Assembly: GCF_017654505.1 (NCBI RefSeq)
Contig: NC_054558.1
Coordinates: 7,416,798-7,480,797, forward strand
Length of the DNA: 64,000 bases
Origin: Polyodon spathula
Taxonomy: Eukaryota > Chordata > Actinopteri > Acipenseriformes > Polyodontidae
Direction: 5' to 3'
In this document: positions 1-12,315 of the stretch, piece after piece
How the letters are laid out: each line of letters opens with the position of its first letter
Numbering within the stretch: the first letter of the stretch is position 1
The notes under the pieces: generated by a model
The model's database searches: none
What the model was told of the DNA's origin: nothing
Seen by the model: only the letters and a program-made list of their open reading frames with translations
Position numbers and translations under genes: made by a program

Positions 1-221
1 CTACTCGCTTAGATGTTGATGACTGATGGAGACTGCCTTACGCAGAGGAGTGTTGTTCTAGCTGAGCTGAAGAAAATGTTTTGAATTATAATGGTATTTC
101 TTTCTATAGTTGTTGGCTGGAGTCAAACGGGGTAGATTTCCTTGCTTAGTTCAGAACTGGTACAATGATCAGGTGAAGCTGATGTAAGCAACTAAGTCAA
201 GAAGACACATTTCAAATTGAT

Positions 222-600
222 TTATTTAACCAGGTTATAACCCTCGAGATATCATTTCAAGGGGGTCCTGGCATGAGAAGGCGGCAAGAAATAACATTAT
301 AAAATCAATGGCAAAAAGAGACTAATCGTTCAAACAGGACAAAATCTCTTAAAAAACAATCATAAAACAGTAATACAAAATAAAAGCATAAAAAAATATC
401 ACAATCCTGGTCATACCCATACAGGATTTGCAACCCTGGTCAGATTTCAAATAAATATTTACGAGTGCTTTAACAAGACATTGTGAAGAGGCAGGTTTTA
501 TGTATGAAGGCATCGAATTCCAAAGATGAGATGCTTGATATACAAAGGCACACTGGCGCATATGAGATCTCAGTTAAGGGATTTTAAAAGTAGACAAGTG
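222..600 (-). mobile_element. 3' end of an L2/CR1-like LINE
   Basis: On the minus strand the reading RSHMRQCAFVYQASHLWN, SMPSYIKPASS matches the C-terminal end of CR1/L2-clade reverse transcriptases (LWNSxP--I, then a K-AL--YL segment). It is followed by CTCGAGGGTTATAACC and TGGTTAAATAAA, a typical LINE terminal stretch. The copy is truncated at its 5' side and ends in host DNA; exact limits are approximate. Confidence 0.6.
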
Positions 601-1692
601 TTTCAGCTAGTTGCCTCTATCCCATCACTCTGTGGGATGCACATGTATAGACTAGCAGTACTCCGTCTGGAATGTTTTTCCATTTTCTTGAATTTGTCGA
701 TTAAAATCATAAGTATTGTGATTATACTGGTTATGAGAGGTACAGTGTAGAAGAACTCTCACACCTCAGTGGAAATAAAATATGCTTTTAATAAACATAC
801 AGGAGCTGTTCCTTTAGTTCTCTCGGCAGACCTTCGGGTCTGTTCTGCTGCTCCTTCGAATGCTGACTCTTTCAGTATAAGTCAGTGTTAAACCTGGGAG
901 TAGTTTTGGGAGAATCGAATGTCTTGTTATTGAATAACCTGGTTTATATTCTTGCTTCTCTAATTACCATAGCAGTGCAGGTTCTCACAACCCTAGGTGC
1001 ATAAAAATGAAGCTACATGTTAGTTATTTTTTGTTTGGTGCATTAACTGGTTTGTTTACACCTCCTGGTGGATAAAACAGGTAAAACACTAACATGTTAT
1101 TGGCTGCAAAGCATATTGGAGAAGCAGCTGGTTGGTTAATGATAGGAAAGGCTGCTAAAAGGGGCAATTGCATCCCAGGTAAAACTGTTTTATGAGTTAC
1201 ACTGTAGATAGCAGGATGGCTCATACGGTAGGTACCAATTAAAAGGCAAAACACATTTTTCAACCTTACAGTTACGGTGTCTTCAGTTATGGTCATGACT
1301 GTATTATTCCCTTGTTACATACATCTTTGATATTCTACTACGCCTGTCCCGTTATTCTTTGTGTAGTTTAAAAAGTACATGCCATTTGCACGTCTTGAAG
1401 GTCAAATATCATTGTCAAAAAGGGCTTTTCATTTTTCCAAGTGTCAAGCAGATCAAATTAATTTCTTAAATAGCCCTTGTTAATCACATTATTAAAATAT
1501 CGATTCAGGAATCCTGTCAGTAATATAAAGCCCTAGTTACACTGCTAATGCTTTTATTTTATTTTATACTGTTTGACCACAGTTGTATCAGGAGATACTA
1601 TGAAACAGCTCAAGGCTAAGACAGTATTTAAGACACTTCAAAACTGAGAGCATATATCTTCAAATATCATTTTAATTGCCTTTGCCTTGTGG

Positions 1693-1735
1693 TTTTTTTT
1701 TTTTTTTTTTTTTTCCCCCCCCCCCCCCCCCCCCC
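1693..1735. repeat. T22 run joined to C21 run
   Basis: A pure pyrimidine homopolymer junction; length is likely to be unstable and hard to sequence. Confidence 0.95.
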
Positions 1736-3321
1736 GGCTATAAGGTGTTTGCAATAGTTATCATTTACTTTACTATTTGATTGGCCCGCACATTATTGCT
1801 CTGCTGGTGTTGAATATCCAATACTTTTCACCGATGTTTTGAGCTGTGATTCTTTGTTCTCTGTTCCATATTTGAGGTTGAGACTGTGATTTTTTTCAGT
1901 CAGTTTACACAGAAGTACTGAACCTTGACGCCAGAATGACGACTACCGACGACAGCATTACCGTTCCAGAACAAATCTGACGCTGATGTTAAACACTGCA
2001 GAATTGTCATTTTTCAGTTTTGACATGCTGTCTTTTTAATTCTACCAGATTGTAGTACAATAGTCTTGTTTGTTTTTTTTCAAAAACAATAAAACCCACA
2101 GATCCTGAAGTTAAGGGCAAAGCAAACACGTTCAATATCTTGAATTTACTGTTTTCCTTATTGAAGAATGCCTCGATCCTACCATAAGACAGGAAAAAAT
2201 GCCCAAGTCTTTACGGATGATCCCTGGCCTTGCTAACCCATGCTGCAACATGCCAAATAAAGCAAACGGCACATTTGCTCACGCATTCTGACAAACTCCG
2301 TGGCCAATGCATGTGTTACTGTTATGGAAGAATTATTGTAGCATAGTGTCCTGCAATTCCATAGGTAATGTATCCATAACTTCTAATGCTCAATCCTACA
2401 TTCTGAAAACTATAAGCAACAAAACAGACAAACATTTTGCCTAATGGATTGATGATCCAAATAAAGTACAGACTGAAAGAACAGCTCTATATAAACAGGT
2501 AATCTGGATTATATATCTTCCAGGGTTGCCACTATACTGAGTTGGCCAAAAAAAAAAACAGGGCCAATGAAAGAAATGGTTAATGTTGTGAATGAATGGG
2601 GAAGTCTCCTTTTCTTCAAACTGTTACTGTTGTCTTTATCACTTAAACCCCCAACTGCTTTAATTGTGAATGGAACTTCTTCAGCTAGGTATGCGACTGC
2701 AGTCCTGTGTTCTCAATAATTAAAATAATAATCGGTCATAGTTTATTGAAAGTCTGCAGTAAAATATGGTATTATAAAATGTTACAAGATGCAATAAAAT
2801 ATGAACACACTTTTTTTTTTTTAATACCAAGTTATATATTTTTAGATTGTAAAAATAAAATGCAGACATGCTGCAAATGGTAACATGTTAAATTGTTAAA
2901 ATACTATGTATTAATGTTTTAAAATCACTGCTGTTATGGATTCCGACACCTGTCGCCAAGGAGATTGAAGCACTATAACTGCGCATGGCAAAGCGCTAGC
3001 TGCATAGTGCTTAAGGCACAGGCCTATTACGCTAACACTACAATGTCACCAAAAAACTCTTTGACCAGCGGGCAGCATGTCATGAAATCTAGCTTATTCC
3101 ACATTTTGTCACGTTAACAATTAGCCCGCCTGTTTTGCTTTTTTATTTCTCAATTGAAAAGTGTAATCAGCTGGGTCCTGTGTGGAATTGATTTATATGT
3201 GGGAAATAAATAAACATTAAAAGCCTTGCAACTATGATCAGCTCCCATATTATGAAATGCAAACCAAACAAACCTTCAGAGGAACACAAAAGCACCACTT
3301 TCCAGACAGTGTAATAAGTAT

Positions 3322-3327
3322 TTTATT
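3322..3327 (-). terminator. foxp4: candidate distal poly(A) signal of foxp4
   Basis: AATAAA on the minus strand, followed after the expected cleavage gap (about 3300-3308) by G/T-rich sequence on the minus strand (TTTTGTGTT and GTTTGTTTGG between 3296 and 3265), the usual downstream element. Several other AATAAA motifs exist, so this is a candidate only. Confidence 0.45.
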
Positions 3328-4628
3328 GCATTTTATAATGCCATTGTCAATAATTAGTACAGATTACATGCAACTAGAACTACTGTACAGTTTTTTTTAT
3401 TGTCTGCAAGAACAGACACAATGAGAATCAGGTTACAAATACACAGATATATGTGTGTTTTAATTTTTTTTTTTTTTTATACAGCATGAAGAAAAATGGC
3501 AGTGACTTGTGTAAGAGGGTTACCCCAGCAATGATATTCAGTGGGGGCTGGCGGATTCGCTCACTCATACCTCCAACCAGCCATCCATCACCTCCCAGGT
3601 CTCACATAAAACAACTGAAACAGGTACAGGAAGTCACTGCAGGAAAATGTGTACACAGTCTTAAGATACAATGGGAGGATAATTGCGAGTGGTAGTTCCT
3701 TCTGTTCTAAGTGTGATTACCACAGTGCAGAAGAGCCATGTACTGCGTGGGGATGTCTTTGATCCAGCAACATCAATGCATAGCCAAATGGTCACATTAC
3801 AATAGGCTTGCAGGAGTATAACCGGAACCAATATATAACATTAGTATTATTAGTGACTTTTAGGATAGGCTGTCATTTGACTAAAGAAAGTGTACGACAT
3901 GTGGGAGTCAGATAACACTTTAGAATAAGTATTTTATACAGCATGCAGGTAATTCAATGGCATGCAAATTAACACATGGCTTTCCTTTGCAATGCATTCC
4001 ACACGTTGTCCTACTATACCCTCAAATCAGAATGAACGTAACATGACGGCCGGGTGCTTATTTCAAAGTGTGACCTAGCAAAATACTTTTTTGCAATTCT
4101 AGTATGGTGCAGTACATTGCAATACTGTATTGATCCAGACACTGTCCCGATAGCAACGGGGAATAAAACTCATGAACAGTGTAATGTGATGGTGCTGTAC
4201 ACCAGTGACGCACACAGCGGTGTAAAATGACTTTCTGACCCAGGTAGTATTTTCAGCAGATCGAAACTACCACTGCTTGGTGAAACACAGTATTGAACAG
4301 AATGGTAGCTACAGGAATGGTTCATTTTTTAAAGGGAGTTTTTACACATATTGGCAGCTGAAAGGACCAACAGAATACTTTAAAATTGCTCCTTCTTAAA
4401 AGCAAGAGGGGGCTACATATTTCTTCAAATTCTTGAGGTTTGGTCCTGTCTTTGAGGAAAGTTCTTCTGAGGTATCAGTACACAATGAATTCAGCTTGGT
4501 TTTGTTTGTTTTTTGTTTTTTTCCTTAAAAATGCATAAATGCAATACGGAGACAAAAAAAGTATCAAAATAGACCTAGCTAAGATAAATATACAAACAGG
4601 TGTGTTACCTAAACCACTTATCTAACTG

Positions 4629-4687
4629 TTTTTTTTTTTTTTTTTTTTTTAAGATAATACAATTAAAAAAAAAAAAAAAAAAAAAAA
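4629..4687. repeat. opposed T22 and A23 runs
   Basis: T 4629-4650 and A 4665-4687 with a 14-base spacer form a perfect potential hairpin. It lies in the presumed 3' UTR. Confidence 0.9.
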
Positions 4688-7239
4688 GGCTAACCAAACA
4701 AAAAAACCGTCCCAGACGTTTCATGAAAAACTATTTAACCATTATACCTGCTGCACTTAATATGACAAATACATACATTTAGCAGAAGCAATACAGTATA
4801 GGAAAAAAAAAAAACTGAGCTCAAAGCTTTACAATTGCTAAACAGGTGCAGAAAAAAAAAAGTAATATAAAAAAATATGAAAGCACTTCTCAAAAGCCAA
4901 GCCATAATATACATGAACACATTAAGATTGTAAAGTAACTTATCTAGTGTCATGAATGTTTGCTTTTTCATCAATGATCTCTATGAACCTACACATTATA
5001 AAACAGGTTTACAAATGTACCTTTGAAGCATCCTTTTTAAAATTGCTGCAGTTCCTTTTTTTCTTTTAAACAATCCTTAGATGCACAGCTCATAATTATC
5101 ATTAATAGTATTTCATCTGGAGCACGGTTCCAAGCTGTAGTTTACTCTTTGGATATTTATGATGAACATTTATTTATAGCTACGTCGTCCCTTTCATAAT
5201 GCCAGATCGTCCGTTATACAAAATATCATAAACACATTCAAACGAAACAAAAGGCAATCCCACAAATCCTATCTTTCAATGATCTGGTTGGAATATCTGG
5301 GCACACCACCTGGGAGTAGAAAAGGAAAGATCTTTTGTACCTCGCAACCTGCAATATTCATGAAAAAAAAAAAAAAAAAAAATCTATTTCTAAAATAAAA
5401 AGCCTTACACAGCAATCACCTGGAAATACGGTGGCTGGCCGATTTAAGATGGTATTTCACAATTAGCTTAGTAAATGTCAAATGATTTCAACCATGTTCC
5501 AGCAGAACCACCTTAAAATTTGTCACCATTGTTAATGCAATGCTTAACTTGAGTCTCTTAGCATTCCCATGTCTTTAATACTTGTCGGAGGGTGTCCACA
5601 GCTCAAACTTACCACGCGATATACTCAAATCTTCCAAGTGAGGTTTCTACTTACTTTAATTACTTAGACTGGTGAATGCACAAACACTTGAGTCTTGTTT
5701 AAGCCACTTAAAAAAAAAAAAAAAAACATAAATAAATTTGTATCTTAAAAACCGTCCATTACATTCATTGGAGACAGCTTCTGTGTATTCGTTCAGACAT
5801 TCCTCTTGCAGGAAACAGAAATACACAATACATATTGCTACTGTGTGAATTCACAGGGGAGTATTTCCACAGCCTGTCCACTTTTCTTTGCAACGAGAAC
5901 AACAGAATGATTGTGCTATTAAGCATGCTTAATAACTGAAGATCTCAATTGCCCATCCTGGCTCATCAACAGCCAGTCTTCATTATAGTACAGTAATTGA
6001 AGAACACAGTTAAGCTTCAGCATAAAGGATGTGTGTCTACATAAGATATGCTAATAGATCACTTCAAAGTGGTGCCTATGGATTCAATGCAGACCTTTTC
6101 AAGGCTGCTGACCTTTAATATTTTCCTCCTAATATTAATAACCCTTTTTTGAGAGGTAGTACTTCACATTATTAATTCAATGTTTATTTCTATGAATATT
6201 TTTGTCAGGCGTAGTGTGTGTCATGTTGTTTGTATTTTTTGTAATAACCCAAGTTACTATTGTGGGCGCATTGTATCGCAGAAATAAATATTGTTTTGGT
6301 ATTTTGTAGTTATGGATACACAATCTCAACCTTATTAATATTTTGCTCTAGAAAACCATTTCAGAAGAGGTAGTGTTTTTTTTTTTTTTTTTTTTTAATA
6401 TAAAATTTTTGAATTATTATTTTATTTTGATTATTATTTTATTTTTTTTAAAACATTACTGTGAATATTCTGAAGATGCATTTTTGACTACATAGATTAG
6501 CGACTACTGCTTTAAATCCTGTTTAACGAATGACTGATTCGGGGCCCCATCTTTCACAAGAACTGATGTGCTTTTCAAAAAACATAATAAAACTTACCAA
6601 TTAGTTTTACATTAACAAAATCTACACACTATTTTATATACTATCATGTTTAGATTAGAAAGATATAAGCTAGGTGAGCAGAGGTTTCCAATTTACTTAT
6701 TTTTTTAAATACTTATTAAAAACATATTGAATAAGGGTGCATCGCAGAATCTGCAGCATGACACAGTCTAAGACAAAAACCTTAAAAGATGTATTTTCTT
6801 GAGTCATAGTGATAAATCTACAAAGCTAAACTTGGTGAGAGGTACATTTCATTTACAATGAATAAAGACTGTCCTCGAAGGTCCAAGCTTTGCCCACTTA
6901 TTATTTCAAGTGCCTTACAAGAGCTATATAAAAAAAAAGGGGTCCTAAGATTTTAATTCATCCTCTACCACGAGGCTTCACAAGATCCGTGTTCACAACA
7001 CTATTTTAGCCTGAGTGTGAAAAAGGATACAGCTTTTTTTTTTTTCTTTAAGTGCTTTCTTTATAAAAGGAACTACACGAGGTTTATTAATACTGTTTGA
7101 GTTTTTGGCCTACCTTAACTTTTTGCTTCTCGGACTGCCAACGCTTGAAAGTGTTTTTAAGAAACCAAACGAAATTTCTTTTTTTTTTTTTTTTTGTTAA
7201 CTTTGGTTTGGAATGCTCCGTGCTGTAAGCAATCACATT

Positions 7240-7253
7240 TGAAAAGAAAAGGA

Positions 7254-7289
<36 letters not shown>

Positions 7290-7600
7290 AAAAATTAAGA
7301 AAGGAGAAGAAAGCCCAAAAGAAGGAAAGGAAAAAAGGGAAAACAGATACACAAGAGGTGGAGGGGCCTCTCTAAAGAAAAAAAGAAGAAAAAAGAAAAA
7401 AAAAAAAAAAAAAAAAAACAAAAAAAAAAAAAAAAAAAAAAAAAAGAAAAAAAAGGGGGAGGGGGAGGGAAGGGGGGGGGGGGAGAGAGAGAGAAAAAAA
7501 GAGAAAAAAAGAAAAAAAGAAAAAACGGGAATAAAAAGGCAATGAAAAAAGAAAGTCTTTTTTCCCTTTCCCTCATTCTTAAACTCAACAAAAAAAAAAG

Positions 7601-7633
<33 letters not shown>

Positions 7634-7756
7634 GGGTGGGGGAAAAAAAAAAAAAAAAAAAGAAAGAAGAAAAAAAAAGCTCCAAAAAAAAAAAAAAAGG
7701 GAAAAAAAAAAAAGGGGCGTTTCCTTTCTTTTTTTTCTTAAAAAAAAAAAAAGGGG

Positions 7757-7804
<48 letters not shown>

Positions 7805-7951
7805 AAAAAAAAAAAAAAAGAAAAAAAAAAGGAAAAAAAAAAAAAGAAAGAAAAAACCCCCTTTCTTCCCTTTCTTTCCAAAAGAAAAAAGAAAAAAAAA
7901 AAAAGAAAAAAAAAAAAAAAAAAAAAAAGAAAAGAACAAAAAAAAAAAGAA

Positions 7952-7982
<31 letters not shown>

Positions 7983-8030
7983 TATTATTTTGGCCAGTAT
8001 TTTTTTGAAAAAAGAAAAAAAAAAAAAAAG
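7240..8030. repeat. long A/G-rich low-complexity tract
   Basis: Nearly 800 bases of A with scattered G, including GAAA repeats at both ends (7250-7291 and 7951-7981), G runs such as 7455-7484, and only short pyrimidine islands (about 7557-7584, 7718-7740 and 7857-7880). Every open frame in it is a Lys/Arg or Phe/Ser artefact. It is in the presumed foxp4 3' UTR. It could form triplex DNA or be a region of poor assembly. Confidence 0.9.
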
Positions 8031-8240
8031 TTTTTGGTTTCCTACAAGTTTCTTTGGTAACCTGTAACGAAATAAAAATAAAAAACAAAACTATTAAGGA
8101 AAAACATATTATAATAGTAATAAAAGGTTATTAAATTTGGTATGGCACTACATCAATGGCATGCTTTTGTGCTCTCTGACAAAAGTTAAAATCTCTTAAG
8201 CTGTTCCAAACAATTCAATTCACATAGTGAATTGTATGTA

Positions 8241-8241
<1 letters not shown>

Positions 8242-8295
<54 letters not shown>
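8242..8295. repeat. TA/TATG microsatellite
   Basis: Interrupted (TA)n in the presumed 3' UTR. Confidence 0.9.
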
Positions 8296-10132
8296 CAGAC
8301 ACTTTAACTGATACTGTCACTGAACTGTTTGCCCACATCAAGAATCCACTACTTCTTGTTTTTTAAAACATTTGGCTACTCATCAAGGTAGATTCTTAGT
8401 GGAATGAGGTTTTCAGTGGCCGTGGTTGTTTAAAGCATTTTCTTTCTGTTTCAATATGACAGCAGACGTTAGTAAAGACACAACATACATTGACTACTGC
8501 TGGAACTTGGGATGGATCGTTTAATGACTGTACAGAGGTCCTTTAGTACCCAGTTACACTACACCGCCCTGATGTAAAACCAAGTCTCGCTATACATCTC
8601 GCTATACAATCTCTACGTGTTAACCCTTACGGAAAGAAAATATATTTTCAATATATACAGATATCTGAAAGTAAAAAAATCACAACATATGGTATATGTC
8701 AAACATATTTATGTGTTCATATATCAAATACTGGCTGTATTGTGAAGCCATATATTTAAAAAAAAAAAAAACCTATGAACCATAAAACACCATATTTTGA
8801 AAATTTCCGTTCCCTTTGGGAAGTGCTATTTTGTAAAAAAAATAAAATAAAATAAAATAAATAATAAAGTTAGGAGGGAGACAGATATACTTATGGGCTG
8901 AAAACAATACTTGTTAACTTGAGACATCTAGTGTAGCAACTGTAAAATGTCATCCTTAGGTTTGTGATCTTTAGCAATAACTGCTGCTGTACATTCCCCT
9001 TTACAGTCACTCCCGTGGAAATGACAGTATTTAAAAGTACGCGGTGTCACTGGGAGCTGCTAGTTGGAGGACAGGACACTGAAGACCATTAAAGCAAGAC
9101 TTCATTAGATTTTCAGAGGCCATAAAGCTCTCGTCTCAGATTGGAGGGCCTGGTCCCTTGATTTTCCTGAGGAATCCCCAATTAAAAATAACGCAAACCA
9201 AATTTAAAAATATTTGGGAGTTGTCTGGTACAGCTGAGCAGAGCACCCAAACAAATTCAGGAGGGCCCAATTTTGTCTGTTCATAATTAATTTTGTTGAT
9301 AGTGCTATGATGTTGTTGCCTGTAATTAGAAGCATATCACTTAGCGCCTTGATCTAAAAACATTGGAAATAACTACCAGCACCACCACCACCACTACCAC
9401 CCACACCTGAAAAAGAGGCCAAACAGATCTTTATCTTCAGTTCTCCTTAATGCAGTCTGTTGGCCGACGACGTTGACCAATGTGTTTGAGAAGGGGTTAG
9501 GTACCTTTCTAGGTGTTTTTCAAAACACGGGGAACACACCAAGGGGACTGGTCTTCAGGAGTCAGTCAGCGGTCCGTTAGTCATTGTGGGTCCATTCAAT
9601 GGATGCATTTTTTGAGGTAATTTTCAACCCCCCCCCCCCCCCATCCCTCCAACAAATGTATATTTCAGAAAAAGCAATGTGATTAAATCAGAAAACACTG
9701 GTATCCATACTGATAAGGTATAGTAAGAGATGTACCTCCAAGTGGATCCCCACCCCCCTTCTTCTCAAGATGCCTAAAGCACCAATACATGTCACTTCAC
9801 ATTGTATAGCAGTTGATCCGAAGAAGCAGTGAAGAGGGACACTACCTTCCTTTGTGGTCAAGGAAGCATCCAATCCAGATTTTGGCCACCGGTCTTCAAC
9901 AACGAAATTTGAGCAGAAGAGGAGGAGGATATATATAATAATATAATATAAAAGAAATATATATGTATATATATAGAAAGACTTTCTGGAGAGCCTATGG
10001 GCCTTGAGTGGTGATCTGAAGAGCCCCAGTGCTGTGGCTAAAAAGTTTTTGAGCAGATGTGAGGCCTGACCCTGTTTGTTTTGTTTTTACTTTACAAGTC
10101 GTAGAGAAAGCAGTGCTGGAGAACACGTGCTC

Positions 10133-10286
10133 CTACTCCAGCTCCTCCACCGCTGGCAGCTCCTCCTCCATATCTCGCTCATCGCCAGGCAACGGCAGGT
10201 TCTGGTTCATTGTTGCCATGAGCGACACAGGCCTGTTGACTTCCTCTAGCAACTCGGCGGGCTCTTCCTTGACGTGAATTTGATGC
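10133..10286 (-). CDS. foxp4: foxp4 terminal coding exon O with stop (residues 562-612)
   Basis: The exon starts after TTTGTCCTCAG, completes Gly and reads HQIHVKEEPAELLEEV, NRPVSLMATMNQNLPLPG and DERDMEEELPAVEELE, then TAG at 10135-10133. HVKEE is the psi-K-x-E sumoylation motif at Lys568, in the place of the modified lysine of FOXP1 and FOXP2. The acidic end EEELP--EEL resembles FOXP4, while VSLMATMNQN recalls the FOXP1/2 form VSLVTTANH, consistent with an early-diverging FOXP4. Confidence 0.96.
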
Positions 10287-10633
10287 CTGAGGACAAAAGT
10301 ATTATTATTAACAACAACAATAACAACAACCCCCCAGCCAGTTTAAGTTGGCATGTTTATATCGTTCACCATTTTGCAGTGGCATAAGTCACAGTTGTGC
10401 TTGTATGACTGGCTCCGTAGACCTTAAATAATACTAAATCTTGGACTAATGTTTAACAAGGTAACCCAAGAACAGTGCTAAATCAGGGTCTGTGAAACCA
10501 GCCAATGTTAAACCAGTTTGTCTAACAGGACAGGAGTGCCCAGGGCTGCACAGTAGTTCCATACCCATTCTTGTAGCGCATCACAAAAGGATCTGATCCC
10601 AGTTCGCGAAGCACGTCACAAAAGGGTCCTTAC

Positions 10634-10806
10634 CCGTACTGCCTGGGGGAAAGCCCCGGGCTGCTGCTGCCGTTGCTGTGGATCTGCTCCACGGTGCTGC
10701 TGACGTCATCGTGGCCCACGTGGAGCATGTTCATGCTGCTGCCAGTCGATGTGTTCAACAGGGTGGGGCTGTTGAGCAGAGGCAGGCTGCTCTCTGCCAG
10801 GGCCGC
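10634..10806 (-). CDS. foxp4: foxp4 coding exon N, C-terminal region (residues 505-562)
   Basis: This 173-base exon reads [51 protein letters not shown] and LSPRQY plus GG of Gly (phase 2). AALAESS, HDDV and SNGSSSP-LSP-QY match FOXP4 as remembered. The Ser/Asn-rich composition suggests a disordered tail. Acceptor TGTTCCAG, donor GG|GTAAGG. Confidence 0.95.
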
Positions 10807-11870
10807 CTGGAACACACACACAGCAATGCATTATAAAAAGGGGCACTGCACCCAGAAAGAGCTTCAAGCTCAGTGGAACGAGGATATGCTAGCCCTTTTA
10901 TCTAGCATTCTCCTCCATTGCTTTTCTTCTGTATCTATATATATAAAATTGATTATTATTAGTAGTAGTATTATGTAATTATTACTTATTCTTGATACTG
11001 GTGCTATATAAATAAAATACATTGAAAATGAAACTGAAAATTTTACCAGATCAATGGCTGGAGTACAGCGGTAAAGTAACATGGGATACAGAATAGTCAG
11101 TACAAGGAAATAAAGGTTGATTGAATACTAAACAAAGATGCTGCAACTGGCAGCTCTAGGTTTTCTACTAAATAATGACCATAGCGAACATAACTTTTCA
11201 AATACATAATACAGTGTGCAGCATCTATCAGGCTGTCCCATTAGTATTTGTGTGTGCCTACACCAGCATTTCAGTTTGGCCACTAGGGGTCTCCTGTTCA
11301 CAACAATCTGAACTGCCTGCCTCTGTTGCTGTAGAGTAGTGGCATTTACTTAAAAAGGTGGGTCAGAACCAATGTACTTGTCCCCTCAAAGTATGCATGA
11401 TCTCATTTCCGATGCTCCAAATTCCCTGGGTTTAACTTATCTATTAAGAGATGTGTGCAATTTCATGAGGCTGCTTACCTTACACACTGAAATGCATGAA
11501 ACAGCTATGCACAGCACAGGGCAATTTGGAGTCGACATTCCACTTTTGAATACTAACAGCATTAGCTCAGTAATGAGTCAATGATGAAATTCTGCAGGGA
11601 GGTAGCACAGCCTTGGAAAGGTTAACACATGTTTAAATGGGTAATATTTTTAGAAGGTTTTTCCTCTATAAGCCCGTTTTGAATAAACAGGCTCTGACAA
11701 ATGTAATAAAGACTGACCCAACATGGATATTGGATTGGGAGATTTAACACAACCATACTATTTCTGGCTCACTTCACGCACAGCGTAAGAGTTTGTGATG
11801 CTTTTCAATAACAGGGCAGAGGTTACAGTCTCCCAAATAACTACCTCTCCCCAAAGTTTTATCATTAAAT

Positions 11871-12190
11871 CCTAACTGAAAACCGAGAGCCATTTCAAAA
11901 CAAATGATCCTTTCTGAAGCTGTGTAAACACCACTAGTGCCAAGATAAACTCTGCGCTGAAATAAATAAAAAACAAGAAAACTATAAAACAACCAGAAAC
12001 ACTTGCATTAATTGCCAAACCTTCCACCCTAACTGAAAATCGACAACCATTTCAAAACAAATTATTGTTTCTGAAGCTGTGTAAACACCACTAGTGCCAA
12101 GACAAACTCCCAGCTGAAATAAATAACATTTAAAAAAACAACACAAAAAACAAAAAAAACAGAAACACTGGCATCAATCGCCAAACCTTC
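11871..12190. repeat. tandem duplication, 157 bp period, two copies
   Basis: Copy 1 starts CCTAACTGAAAACCGAGAGC at 11871 and copy 2 CCTAACTGAAAATCGACAAC at 12028. Both continue with CATTTCAAAACAAAT, CTGAAGCTGTGTAAACACCA and CTAGTGCCAAGA, and end near CCAAACCTTCCA. Identity by eye is about 85-90%, with a length difference in an A/C-rich linker. Confidence 0.85.
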
Positions 12191-12245
12191 CATTTCTTCA
12201 GCCCGTGCTTTGAAACTCATATTAGCCTGCCAGTTCCATTAGCCG

Positions 12246-12248
<3 letters not shown>

Positions 12249-12291
<43 letters not shown>

Positions 12292-12315
12292 TATTATTAT
12301 TATTGTTGTTGTTGT
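12249..12315. repeat. TTA/TTG microsatellite
   Basis: About 18 TTA units turning into TTG units; possibly a decayed retroelement tail. Confidence 0.9.

Larger units (their letters stand above)
1..3299. other. intergenic sequence downstream of foxp4
   Basis: No gene is supported. It contains a LINE 3' tail on the minus strand at 222-600, a short C(TTCG)G hairpin at about 824-839, and a T22/C21 run at 1693-1735. The rest is AT-rich unique sequence with small chance open frames. Confidence 0.7.
3300..10132 (-). other. foxp4: probable foxp4 3' untranslated region
   Basis: No other gene or strong splice acceptor intervenes between the stop and a poly(A) signal at 3327-3322, so I read this 6.8 kb as 3' UTR. 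It contains TA repeats at 8242-8295, AATA repeats near 8841-8868, poly(A) runs, and the A/G-rich tract at 7240-8030 which is C/T-rich in the transcript. Other AATAAA signals on the minus strand, for example 5174-5169, could give shorter forms. The extent is inference from one signal; transcripts are not available here. Confidence 0.55.

Noticed and set aside
7233..8088. Several 116-214 codon open frames on both strands
   Set aside because: They are Lys/Arg/Gly or Phe/Ser/Pro strings from the A/G-rich tract, with no domain and no real codon variety.
10059..10978. Plus-strand frames rich in Ser and Leu
   Set aside because: They are antisense shadows of foxp4 exons N and O.
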